Positions 1 to 8,098 of a DNA stretch of 64,000 nucleotides are shown here, one piece after another. The position numbers and the translations under genes were made by a program. Source of the stretch: CAYUHJ01 sp964444365 (GTDB lineage: Bacteria > Planctomycetota > Planctomycetia > Gemmatales > Gemmataceae). The DNA lies in contig CAYUHJ010000009.1 in assembly GCA_964444365.1 (NCBI GenBank), positions 1-64,000 on the forward strand, read 5' to 3'. A model generated the notes under the pieces. It worked only from the letters and a program-made list of their open reading frames with translations. It was not told where the DNA came from and ran no database searches. Every line of letters starts with the position of its first letter. Within the stretch, counting starts at the first letter, position 1.

Positions 1-53
1 GCCCCGACCACGGGGGCGGCCCACAGCAACCGGCGAAGCGAACGAGAGGACAT
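1..53 (-). CDS. N-terminal fragment of a putative secreted protein
   Basis: Read on the minus strand, an ATG at position 53 opens a frame that runs off the left edge of the window. The 17 visible residues start MSSRSLRRLLW and continue with small hydrophobic residues, as in a signal peptide with a basic n-region. Nothing more of the protein is visible, so no function can be given. It would be transcribed divergently from the methyltransferase gene that starts at 177. Confidence 0.4.
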   Translation of the reverse strand, partial: MSSRSLRRLLWAAPVVG

Positions 54-106
54 GGTGAACTCCGATTCGGGAGGGGTGGCGACAGGAGGACTAACCATAC
101 GACGGA

Positions 107-128
107 TTCCAACCCGAAACGGTTGGAA
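107..128. repeat. Short inverted repeat in divergent intergenic region
   Basis: TTCCAACC at 107-114 and GGTTGGAA at 121-128 form a perfect 8-bp stem around a 6-base loop. It lies between two divergent genes, about 50 bases before the methyltransferase start, so an operator or a leader hairpin are both possible. No binding protein can be assigned. Confidence 0.4.
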
Positions 129-176
129 CGATTCTCCGTTGTTACACGCCCGCCGCCGGGGTCGTAGCCTGTCCCG

Positions 177-1361
177 ATGACTCTCACCACGTTCGAGCGG
201 CTGCTCACCCCCGTCGGCCGGGCCGCCCTCGCCGCCGCGTCGGAGCTTCGTCCCACCGAGACCTCCTACCCGGCGTGTGCGGACCGACTGGCGAAGGCGT
301 TCCCGGTCGACCTGTCCCGTGCCGCCCTGGACACGGTGCTGCTCCGCGAGAAGGCCCGCCCGAAGTTCGCCCGGGCCGCCGAGATGTACTTTTCCCGCGA
401 AGCCCTCGAAATGGCGTCCGGCGAAGTCGTCGCTTCCCACCGGGCCAAGCGGTTCGCGGCCTTTCCGACCGTTGCGGACCTGTGCTGCGGCATCGGCGGC
501 GACGCGCTGGCCCTTGCGGCCGCGGGTCGCAACGTCGTGGCGGTCGACACCGATCCGTTGCGGCTGCGGATGGCCGAGGCGAATCTCGCGGTCCACGGGC
601 ACGCCGGTCGGTTCGTGTGTGCCGACGTGCTGACGGCCGACCTGCCCCCGTTCGAGGCCGCGTTCGCGGACCCCGGTCGGCGGCCCGGCGGCAAGCGGAC
701 GCTCTCGACCGACCAGTATGAGCCCCCGGTGCCCGCCCTCGTGAACCGGTTCGGCCCCGGCTTCCCGCTGGGCGTGAAGGTGGCCCCCGGCGTGCCGCGC
801 GACGAACTCCCCCGGTTCGACGCGGAGGCCGAGTTCCTGGCGGTCCACGGCGAGTTGAAGGAGTGCGTCCTCTGGTTCGGCCCGCTCCGGACCGCGACCG
901 TCCGGGCGACCGTGCTCCCCGGCGGCCACACGCTGACCGGCACCCCCGGCCCGGCCCCGGCCGGTTCCCCCGGCGAGTTTGTCTACGACCCGTCCCCCGC
1001 CGTCTCGCGCTCCGGGCTCATCGGCTCGCTGGCGGAAGCACTTCCGGCCCGCCAACTCGACCCGGACATCGCGTTGCTGACGGCCGACACCCTGACCCCG
1101 ACGCCGTTCGCCACGGCGTACCGGGTGGAGGAGGTGCTCCCGTTCCACGTCAAGCGGTTGACCGGCTGGCTACGCGAACGCAGCGTCGGGCGGGTGACGG
1201 TCTTGAAGCGGAGTTCGACCGTCGATTCGGACGAGTTGACGGCGAAGCTCAAGCTCCGCGGCGACGGCCACCGCGAACTGATTCTGACCCGTTGCGGGGG
1301 CAAGCCGGTGGTTGTGGTCGCGGCACGAATTTCTCTGGCCGACGAAGACGCATCCCGTTAA
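177..1361 (+). CDS. Class I SAM-dependent methyltransferase, THUMP-like domain family
   Basis: The 394-residue protein has a Rossmann methyltransferase core. Motif I is at residues 101-108 (DLCCGIGG), motif II at 121-127 (VAVDTDP), and a FADPGRR motif sits near 163-169 where related proteins carry a DPxRR signature. The C-terminal ~90 residues, with the ELTAKLKLRG and ELILTR stretches, match the THUMP-like domain found in this family. The family is presumed to modify RNA or protein, but the substrate is unknown. The ATG at 177 is the only good start before the family's N-terminal region. The gene stands alone, about 100 bp before a surface-protein gene on the same strand. Confidence 0.85.
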   Translation: MTLTTFERLLTPVGRAALAAASELRPTETSYPACADRLAKAFPVDLSRAALDTVLLREKARPKFARAAEMYFSREALEMASGEVVASHRAKRFAAFPTVADLCCGIGGDALALAAAGRNVVAVDTDPLRLRMAEANLAVHGHAGRFVCADVLTADLPPFEAAFADPGRRPGGKRTLSTDQYEPPVPALVNRFGPGFPLGVKVAPGVPRDELPRFDAEAEFLAVHGELKECVLWFGPLRTATVRATVLPGGHTLTGTPGPAPAGSPGEFVYDPSPAVSRSGLIGSLAEALPARQLDPDIALLTADTLTPTPFATAYRVEEVLPFHVKRLTGWLRERSVGRVTVLKRSSTVDSDELTAKLKLRGDGHRELILTRCGGKPVVVVAARISLADEDASR

Positions 1362-1458
1362 GTTAGGTCGGCGAGGAAAACTGGGCCGGCTTCGGTCGGA
1401 TCCGTCTCGCATTTCACGTTGCTTGCGTTGCACCTTGATTTCCACCCTGGAGGTTCTC

Positions 1459-4123
1459 ATGGCCACGCTGTTTCGTCGACTGCTCGACCGCCCCTCGAAG
1501 CCCTCTCCCGCGTCGAAACTGCGGCTCGAACACCTGGAAAGCCGCGAAGTGCCCGCCACGTTCACGGTGACAAACACCGCGGATACCGGGGCCGGGTCGT
1601 TCCGTCAGGCAATCCTCGACGCGAACGCCGCCACCGGGGCGGACACGATCGTGTTCTCCGGGGCGGGTGCGAGCGGGACGATTACCCTCACGACAGGGCA
1701 AATCTCTGTCACGGACGCCCTGACCATCACTGGACCCGGCGCGGCCGCGCTGACGCTTCAGGCTGGGGCCAACGCTCGAATCCTGAGCATCGATCTCGCG
1801 ACCGCCGTGGAAGGGCAACTCGTCTCGATCAGCGGGTTGACGTTCGCGGGTGGGAATATTTCGGGCAACGGCGGGGCGATTACGAATCTTGACGCGAGAC
1901 TTCAACTGACGTCCGCGGTCTTCAGCGGAAACAAGGCGACTTCACAGGGAGGGGCCCTGTACGGCCGGAGCGCCACAACCATCGACAACTGCACGTTCAG
2001 CTCCAACCAATCGGTCTCTACGGGTGGTGCCCTCATCAACCGTGCCCCCACAACGATCACCAACAGCTTGTTCGCCGACAATAAGTCGACCACCGGCGAC
2101 GGTGGCGCGGCCTACATCTCGTACTCCTCCGGCCTGATTCAGAACAGCACCTTCACCGGCAACGAGGCGGGTGAGAATGGCGGCGCGATCAACGGCCGCA
2201 GCCTGCGGATCGACGGGTGCGTCGTGTCGGGCAACACGGCGGGCACAGAGGCCGGGACGACGGACGGAACCGGCGGCGGCATTCACTTCTATGGCGGCCT
2301 CGAACTCACGAACACAATCATCACGGGGAACTCGTCCGATCGCGGGGGCGGCATCGGGACGGACTACGGCGGCGGGATTGCCACGATCCGGAACACCCAA
2401 ATCACGGGCAACACCGCGACCGAGGCGACGATCGACAACGGCGGCGGGGGTGGCGGGTTCTTCTACAACGTCTCTCTCGTGATCGAGAACACCACCATTG
2501 CGGGCAACACGTCCACCAGCACCGCCCTGGGCGGCGGCGGCGGGCTGTCGCTCTACGGCGGGACCATCACCCTCCGGAACGTCACGATCACCGGCAACAG
2601 CATCGCCGCCGGAACCGGGGCCGGGGTGTTTGTCAAGGGTGCCCCTAGCAACGGCGGTCCGGGCACCGTGAACCTCGAGAACACCATCGTCTTCGGGAAC
2701 ACGGGCGGGACCGACCTCGCCGTCAGCACGAACCCGGGGTTCAACTCGATCGCGACCATTAACGCGGTCAGCAACCTCATCGGCACCCCCGGCAACGGGT
2801 TGAACGGGACCAACACGAACAACCTGATCGGCGTCGACCCGCTCCTCGGGACGCTTGCCGACAACGGCGGGTTCACCGCCGGGGCACCGGGCAAGTCCCA
2901 GGTCGTGCAGACGATCGCCCTCTTGCCGGGTAGCCCTGCCATTAACGCCGGGCTGACCGCACTCGCCAGCGGGCTGACGACCGACGGCCGCGGCACCGGC
3001 TTCCCGCGGGTCATCGGGATCGTCGACCTCGGGGCGTTCGAAATCGCCTCGCAGGCGGTCCCCGACAACACCGTGTTCGTCGCCGGCCCCGGGGCCCAGA
3101 ACGGCAACGGCGGCGGGACGGTCGTCGCGTACAACCCGGACGGCACCGTGAAGGCCACGATCAACGCCTTCCCCGGCTTCACCGGCGGGGTGCGGGTCGT
3201 GACCGCGGACGTGAACAACGACGGCGTCGACGACTACGTCGTCGGGGCCGGGCCGGGCGGGACGGCCACCGTCAAGGTGTTCGACGGCAAGACGAACGCC
3301 CAGATCGTCGAGTTCGTCGCGTACCCGGCGTTCACCGGCGGGGTGTACGTTGCGGCAGGCGACTTCGACAAGGACGGGTTCGCCGACGTGGTCGTGTCCC
3401 CGGACCAGGGCGGGGCCCCGCTCGTGACCGTCTTCGACGGGCAAGACCTGTCGGCCGGCACCGTGTCGCAGGTGATCCAGTTCCTCGGCATCGACGACAC
3501 CACGTTCTTCGGCGGGGCGCGGATCGCGGTCGGGGACGTGAACGGGGACGGCCTGCCGGACATCGCGGTGGCGGCCGGGTTCCTCGGCGGCCCGCGGATC
3601 AGCGTGTGGCTGTCTCTTATACACATCTGACGCNNNNNNNNNNGTGTGGAGCGGGCTGACGATCGCGGCCGGCACGCCGCCGACGCTGCTGGCCAACTTC
3701 TTCGCGTTCGAGTCCACCCTGCGGAACGGGGCGTTCGTGGCTCTCGGCGACGTGAACGCGGACGGGTTCGCGGACCTGATCCTCGGCGGCGGGCCGGGCG
3801 GCGGCCCGCGGGTCCGGATCGCGGACGGGAAGGGCGTCTTGATCGCGTTCCAGCAGGGCCTCCTGCCGGACCTCGACCAGCGGCTCGACCTGCAACTCGG
3901 CAACTTCTTCGCCGGCGACCCGAATAGCCGTGGCGGCGTCCGCCTCGGCGTGGCCGACCTCGACGGCGACGGCGTGACCGACATCGTCACCGGGGCCGGC
4001 GACGGGCAGGCCGCGACGGTGACGGTGTACAACGGCTCGGCGATCACCCCGAACGGCACCCCGCCGGAGTTGCTGGACCTGACCCCGTTCCCCGAACTGT
4101 CGAACGGCGTGTTCGTCGGGTAA
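1459..4123 (+). CDS. Surface protein: parallel beta-helix (choice-of-anchor Q type) with C-terminal FG-GAP repeats; interrupted by an assembly gap
   Basis: ATG at 1459 is preceded by GGAGG five bases upstream. The N-terminus carries LRLEHLESREVP, a version of the planctomycete LExR-type motif of exported giant proteins. A GSFRQAILDAN motif of the CSLREAI/polymorphic-outer-membrane-protein type follows, then many beta-helix turns (GNxA..GGGI, NTxITGN) to about residue 480. The tail has repeated GDVNGDGxxDI and GGxVRV units, typical FG-GAP/VCBS calcium-binding propeller blades. Adapter sequence, Ns and a repeated GTGTGG occupy 3610-3649. Joining 3609 directly to 3650 restores one 874-residue frame that matches the paralogue at 8099-10474 through the join (RISVW then SGLTIAAG). 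As printed, the frame appears broken. Probable role: cell-surface structure or adhesion. Confidence 0.85.
3610..3649. other. Sequencing-adapter remnant plus scaffold gap (artefact)
   Basis: 3610-3633 reads as the Nextera transposase-adapter read-through: CTGTCTCTTATACACATCT, the 19-base Tn5 mosaic end, followed by GACGC. Ten Ns follow at 3634-3643. GTGTGG at 3644-3649 repeats the six bases at 3604-3609. Removing these 40 bases gives a continuous reading frame, so two overlapping contigs were probably scaffolded with an untrimmed adapter rather than with missing sequence. Confidence 0.95.
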
Positions 4124-4167
4124 CGAAGCCGCCGGATTATACCGCACGCGGTCTGGATTGATCTTTC

Positions 4168-4263
4168 TCCCTCCCCCTTGAGGCGGGAGGGTTGGGGCGG
4201 GGGTGAAAGCTTCACCACTGAAGCGACCCCCACCCTCACCCTCCCCCCTCCCAGGGGGAGGGA
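4168..4263. repeat. Large GC-rich inverted repeat between convergent genes
   Basis: Two arms of about 38 bases (TCCCTCCCCCTTGAGGCGGG onward, and its imperfect complement ending GGGGGAGGGA) flank a short AAGCTTCACCACTGAAGCG centre. It fills the gap between the convergent surface-protein and aldose-epimerase-like genes, so it could end transcription from both sides. A related element lies at 43027-43139, which suggests a dispersed palindromic repeat family. Confidence 0.7.
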
Positions 4264-4306
4264 ACCATAATCAGTACAACCCGCACGGAGTATAGAGTCC
4301 GGTCGG

Positions 4307-5338
4307 TCACCCGCCCGCGGGGTGTCCGACCCAGCGGTACGCCACCGCCGCCGCGAACGTCCCGCCCGGCGGCAGCACCCGCCACCCGCCGTCGATCCCC
4401 CGCTCGTTCAAATGGGCCGCGTCGGTCGCGCAGGTGTACGGCTCGATCGCGACGGCCTTCCGGTGGACCGGGGTGAACAGCACCAGTTCCCGGAACTCGT
4501 CCGCCATGTGAATGTCGACCTGTCCGGAGTTCGCATCGCGCAGGGACGCGACCCGTCGCAGGCCGTCGAGGGCCGGGCCGTTCGGCTGCACGTCGGCGAA
4601 GAGATTGTCGAACGCGGTTCCGCCGAGCGGCCGGGGCGTCCGGAAGTCGTACTGCGGCGGGATCGACAGCCGCTTCCCGGTCGGAACGCCGCCGTCCGTT
4701 TCCCACTCGACCGCCGCTCCGGAGAAGAGGTCCCACCCGTCCGCGAGCGTCGCTTCCGGTGCGGTCGGGACGCGGAAGTACGGGTGGTAGCCGAGGCCGA
4801 ACGGGAACGGGTCGCCGCCGTGGTTCCGCACCGTGGCGTCGACGCGGAGCGTGTCCGCGGTCAGGCGGTACGTCAGGGTGAGGGAGCCGTCGCCGGGCCA
4901 GATGCGGGCGGAATCGGGGAGGTCGACCGACATCCGAAATTGCCCGGTGACGAACGCGGAATCGGGGGTGATGCCCGCGTCCAGGGCTCGCCAGACGTTC
5001 CGCGGGCTGAAGCCGTGAATCGCGTTCGCCTTCGTCGAGTCGTTGAGCGGCAACCGGTACGATTTCCTGCCGAAGTCGAGTTCGCCGGCCCGCAGCCGGT
5101 TCGGGAACGGGAACAGGACGGGGTGCCCGCTCCGCGTCGGGACAGGGTTCGTCTCCCAGTCCGGGGCGGTGAACAGGACGTTGCCCCAGGAGCCGTCGGG
5201 GTTGCGAACCTGCCACCGGAGGCAGTTGAAGCCGGTGAACGGCCAGACTTCCGCGCGGGCGGAATCGGACGCGAGTTCGTAGACTTCCCCCGTCCGGTCG
5301 CCCGCCGTCGCCGTCCGGGTTGTCACCGTGAACGCCAT
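4307..5338 (-). CDS. Aldose 1-epimerase family protein
   Basis: The 343 residues are close to the usual family length. Galactose-mutarotase-fold signatures are visible: the sugar-binding region NRLRAGELDF, NAIHGF around the first histidine, GLGYHPYF with the second, and VAIEPYTCATDA containing the probable catalytic glutamate. The likely reaction is interconversion of alpha and beta anomers of a hexose or a related sugar phosphate in the cytoplasm; no signal peptide is seen. The start codon lies only 24 bp from the divergent Ldh-family gene, so any promoter must extend into coding sequence. Substrate is not predictable. Confidence 0.85.
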   Translation of the reverse strand: MAFTVTTRTATAGDRTGEVYELASDSARAEVWPFTGFNCLRWQVRNPDGSWGNVLFTAPDWETNPVPTRSGHPVLFPFPNRLRAGELDFGRKSYRLPLNDSTKANAIHGFSPRNVWRALDAGITPDSAFVTGQFRMSVDLPDSARIWPGDGSLTLTYRLTADTLRVDATVRNHGGDPFPFGLGYHPYFRVPTAPEATLADGWDLFSGAAVEWETDGGVPTGKRLSIPPQYDFRTPRPLGGTAFDNLFADVQPNGPALDGLRRVASLRDANSGQVDIHMADEFRELVLFTPVHRKAVAIEPYTCATDAAHLNERGIDGGWRVLPPGGTFAAAVAYRWVGHPAGG

Positions 5339-5362
5339 GCCCCTCCCCTTTCGGTCCGAGCC

Positions 5363-6415
5363 ATGCCGACCTTCGCCGCCGCCCCGCTGACGGACTTTTG
5401 TAGCCGCCTGTTCGCCGCCGCCGGGATGCCGCCGGACGAGGCCGCAGTCGTCGCCAACAGTCTAGTGGACGCGAACCTCTGCGGTCACGATTCCCACGGC
5501 GTGATGCGCGCCCCGCAGTACCTCGGCTTCCTGAAAGACGGGAAGTACAAGGCCGGCGTGCCCCTGACGGTGCTCAACGAAACCCCCGCCGCCCTCGCCG
5601 CGGATGCGAACTGGGGGCTCGGGCAGGTACAAGCCCACCGGCTGCTGGCGAAGCTGATCCCGAAGGCGAAGGCCGTCGGCGTCGCGGCCGGGACGCTTCG
5701 CAACTGCGGGCACATCGGCCGACTCGGGGAGTACGCCGAGGTCTGCGCGAAGGACCACCTCGCGTTCTTCGGCGCGGTCAATTCCCACGGTGCCGGCCGC
5801 CGCGTAGCCCCGCCGGGTGGAACGGAAGGCCGCATCAGCACGAACCCGATCTGCATGGGGGCACCGACCTCGACCGACCCGGTCGTCCTCGACTTCGGCA
5901 CCAGCGTCGTCGCGGAAGGGAAGGTGCGCGGCTACTTCCAGAAGAACGAACCGACGCCCGAGGGCTGGCTCCTCGATTCGACCGGCAAGCCGACCACGAA
6001 CGCGGGCGTACTCTACAACGACCCCCGCGGCACGATCCTCCCCTTCGGCGGGCAGCAAACCTACAAGGGGTTCGGCCTCGGGTTGCTCATCGACCTGCTC
6101 ACCGGCGGGCTCAGCGGCGGCCGGTGCAGCAACCCCGGCGACGCTCTCGCCGGCATCGGCAACGCCGTCGTGTTCACCGTCTACGACCCCGCCGCGTTCG
6201 GGGGAACCGACTGCTTCCTGGCCCAAACCGACGGGCTGACGGGGTACGTCCGCGGCTGCCCACCGTCCGATCCGACGAAGCCGATCACCCTTCCCGGCGA
6301 CCCCGAACGGGCGATGAAGTCGGCCCGGCTCGCGGCAGGCATCGCCATCCCGGACGGAACATGGACGCTGATCCAGAAGACGGCCCAGGAACTGAGCGTC
6401 AGCGAACCAAAGTAA
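5363..6415 (+). CDS. Ldh family NAD(P)-dependent oxidoreductase (malate/L-lactate/ureidoglycolate dehydrogenase superfamily)
   Basis: 350 residues from the ATG at 5363. Upstream codons in the same frame are non-coding shadow of the epimerase gene. Family signatures are GHDSHGVMR near residue 40, NCGHIGRLGEYAE near residue 115, NPICMGAP and the glycine-rich YKGFGLGLLIDLLTGGLSGG region near the C-terminus. The family oxidises 2-hydroxyacids such as malate, L-lactate, ureidoglycolate or sulfolactate with NAD(P). Which one applies cannot be read from the sequence. The neighbouring epimerase and aminotransferase do not define a pathway. It is followed by a large palindrome. Confidence 0.85.
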   Translation: MPTFAAAPLTDFCSRLFAAAGMPPDEAAVVANSLVDANLCGHDSHGVMRAPQYLGFLKDGKYKAGVPLTVLNETPAALAADANWGLGQVQAHRLLAKLIPKAKAVGVAAGTLRNCGHIGRLGEYAEVCAKDHLAFFGAVNSHGAGRRVAPPGGTEGRISTNPICMGAPTSTDPVVLDFGTSVVAEGKVRGYFQKNEPTPEGWLLDSTGKPTTNAGVLYNDPRGTILPFGGQQTYKGFGLGLLIDLLTGGLSGGRCSNPGDALAGIGNAVVFTVYDPAAFGGTDCFLAQTDGLTGYVRGCPPSDPTKPITLPGDPERAMKSARLAAGIAIPDGTWTLIQKTAQELSVSEPK

Positions 6416-6421
6416 GATTTC

Positions 6422-6585
6422 ACCACAAAGGCACAAAGATCCACAAAGGAACACAGAGAAGAGTTTTGACAGGATTAACAGGATGCTCAGGATTTGATTT
6501 TCATCCTGTTGATCCTGTTAATCCTGTCACAAATTCTGCATGGATCTCTTTGTGGCCCTTTGTGTGATCTTTGTGCCTTTGTGGT
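6422..6585. repeat. Nested compound palindrome (CACAAAG / ACAGGATTAACAGGAT element)
   Basis: The outer arms, ACCACAAAGGCACAAAGATC at the left and GATCTTTGTGCCTTTGTGGT at the right, are perfect complements for 20 bases and stay largely complementary inward. Inside them, GACAGGATTAACAGGAT faces its complement ATCCTGTTAATCCTGTC. The ~164-bp element has lower GC than its surroundings and fills the space between two same-strand genes. It resembles dispersed intergenic palindromic elements. It may fold in mRNA as a processing site or terminator before the aminotransferase gene. Confidence 0.8.
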
Positions 6586-6613
6586 AAAACGGTTTTCATT
6601 CTGGAGCCATTCC

Positions 6614-7963
6614 ATGTTCGCCGACCGTTACGCCGCGACGTTCCCGAAGTCCCGCGAACGCTTCGCCGCCGCGAAGGAATGCTTCCCCAACGGCGTGACC
6701 CACGACATCCGCACGATGTCGCCGTTCCCCGTGTTCGTCGACCGCGCCTGCGGCGCGACGAAGCACACCATCGACGGCGTCGAACTGATCGACTACTTCA
6801 CCGGCCACGGCTCGCTCATTCTCGGGCACTCGCCGCCGGACTTCGTCGCGGCCGTGCAGGCGCAGATGGCGAAGGGGACGCACTACGGTTCTAGCCACGA
6901 TCTCGAAGTCGAGTGGGCGGGCTGGGTGAAGAAGCTCATCCCGTCCGCAGAGAAACTGCGGTTCACCGGCAGCGGCACCGAGGCGACGCTGATGGCCCTG
7001 CGGCTCGCCCGCATCCACACGGGAAAGCCCAAGTTCCTGCGGTTCCTCGGCCACTTCCACGGCTGGCACGACGCCGTCACCGTCGGCTCCGACCCGCCCT
7101 ACGAGACGCTGCCCGTGGTGGGGATTCCGGACGAAGTTGCGTCGCTGGCGGTACCGGTGCGGCCGAACGACTTGAACCTCGTCGAAGACGCGCTGCGGAA
7201 GAACGACCCGATCGGGGCCGTCATTCTCGAACCGACCGGCGGCCACTGGGGCGGCGTGCCGATCCGCGGTGAGTTCTTGAAGGGGCTGCGCGAAATCACG
7301 ACTCGCCTCGGCCGGGTGCTGATCTTCGACGAAGTCATCACCGGCTTCCGCGTCTCCCCCGGCGGGGCCCAGGCCTCCTACGGCGTCACCCCGGACCTGA
7401 CTTCTCTGGCGAAGATTCTCGCGGGCGGGCTGCCCGGCGGCTGCCTCGCGGGGAAGGCGGACATCCTCGCGCACATCGAGTTCCGCCCCGGCAAGCCGCG
7501 GATGCGGCACCCCGGCACCTACAACGGCAACCCGCTCTCGGCCGCCGCCGGCATCGCCACGTTGACGCAAGTCGCCACCGGTGAGCCCACCGCCGCCGCA
7601 AACCGTGCCGGCCGGGAACTGCGGAACCGACTCAACTCGCTGTTCGAGCAAAAGAACTGGCCGTGGGTCGCGTATGGGGACTTCTCCACCCTCCGCGTGT
7701 TGCCCGGCTACACCGGCCCCCGCCCGCGGACGGACGCCGGGGACCACGACGGCCTCGTCCCGTACCACGGCGACCTGAACCGGCTCGACGGCGTCAAGGA
7801 CGGCCACCTCGTCACCACGTTCCGGCAGGGGATGCTGCTCAACGGCGTCGACTGCCCCGGCCTGGGATTCTGGCTGAGCCGCTGTCACGCGGATGAGGCC
7901 GTGTTGACCCGGACCGTGGCGGCGGTCGAGGCGACGGTCGGGGAACTCCAGTCCCGGACGTGA
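6614..7963 (+). CDS. Class III aminotransferase, glutamate-1-semialdehyde 2,1-aminomutase-like
   Basis: The 449-residue fold-type-I PLP enzyme starts at the ATG at 6614; sequence upstream in frame belongs to the palindrome. Motifs: FPNGVTHDIRTMSPFP N-terminal substrate region, FTGSGTEATLMALRLAR cofactor phosphate loop, FHGWHDA, LIFDEVITGFR with the PLP-ring aspartate, and SLAKILAGGLPGG in which Lys267 should form the Schiff base. This is the HemL subgroup layout. It differs from housekeeping HemL in its long C-terminal insert (PRPRTDAGDHDG region), so it may be a catabolic or secondary-metabolism paralogue rather than the tetrapyrrole enzyme. A tree with HemL would decide. Confidence 0.8.
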   Translation: MFADRYAATFPKSRERFAAAKECFPNGVTHDIRTMSPFPVFVDRACGATKHTIDGVELIDYFTGHGSLILGHSPPDFVAAVQAQMAKGTHYGSSHDLEVEWAGWVKKLIPSAEKLRFTGSGTEATLMALRLARIHTGKPKFLRFLGHFHGWHDAVTVGSDPPYETLPVVGIPDEVASLAVPVRPNDLNLVEDALRKNDPIGAVILEPTGGHWGGVPIRGEFLKGLREITTRLGRVLIFDEVITGFRVSPGGAQASYGVTPDLTSLAKILAGGLPGGCLAGKADILAHIEFRPGKPRMRHPGTYNGNPLSAAAGIATLTQVATGEPTAAANRAGRELRNRLNSLFEQKNWPWVAYGDFSTLRVLPGYTGPRPRTDAGDHDGLVPYHGDLNRLDGVKDGHLVTTFRQGMLLNGVDCPGLGFWLSRCHADEAVLTRTVAAVEATVGELQSRT

Positions 7964-8098
7964 ACGGAACGCCGCGAACTTGCGTGCCGGCCGTTCGCGT
8001 CCTAGATTTGTTCCACTCGCGGCTCGCTCCGTCCCATCGCCCCCGCGGATTCGCTCGCGGTCACCACAACCCGTTCGCCCCTCTCCCGAGGCCTCGCC

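Noticed and set aside
3610..3628. The Tn5 mosaic end as a sign of a real transposon.
   Set aside because: It is directly followed by GACGC and Ns and has no transposase or second end, exactly as in a Nextera library adapter.
1942..4239. A 765-codon minus-strand frame across the beta-helix/FG-GAP gene.
   Set aside because: It reads through the N gap and adapter, has no recognisable domain, and is opposite to a gene with clear repeats and a ribosome binding site.
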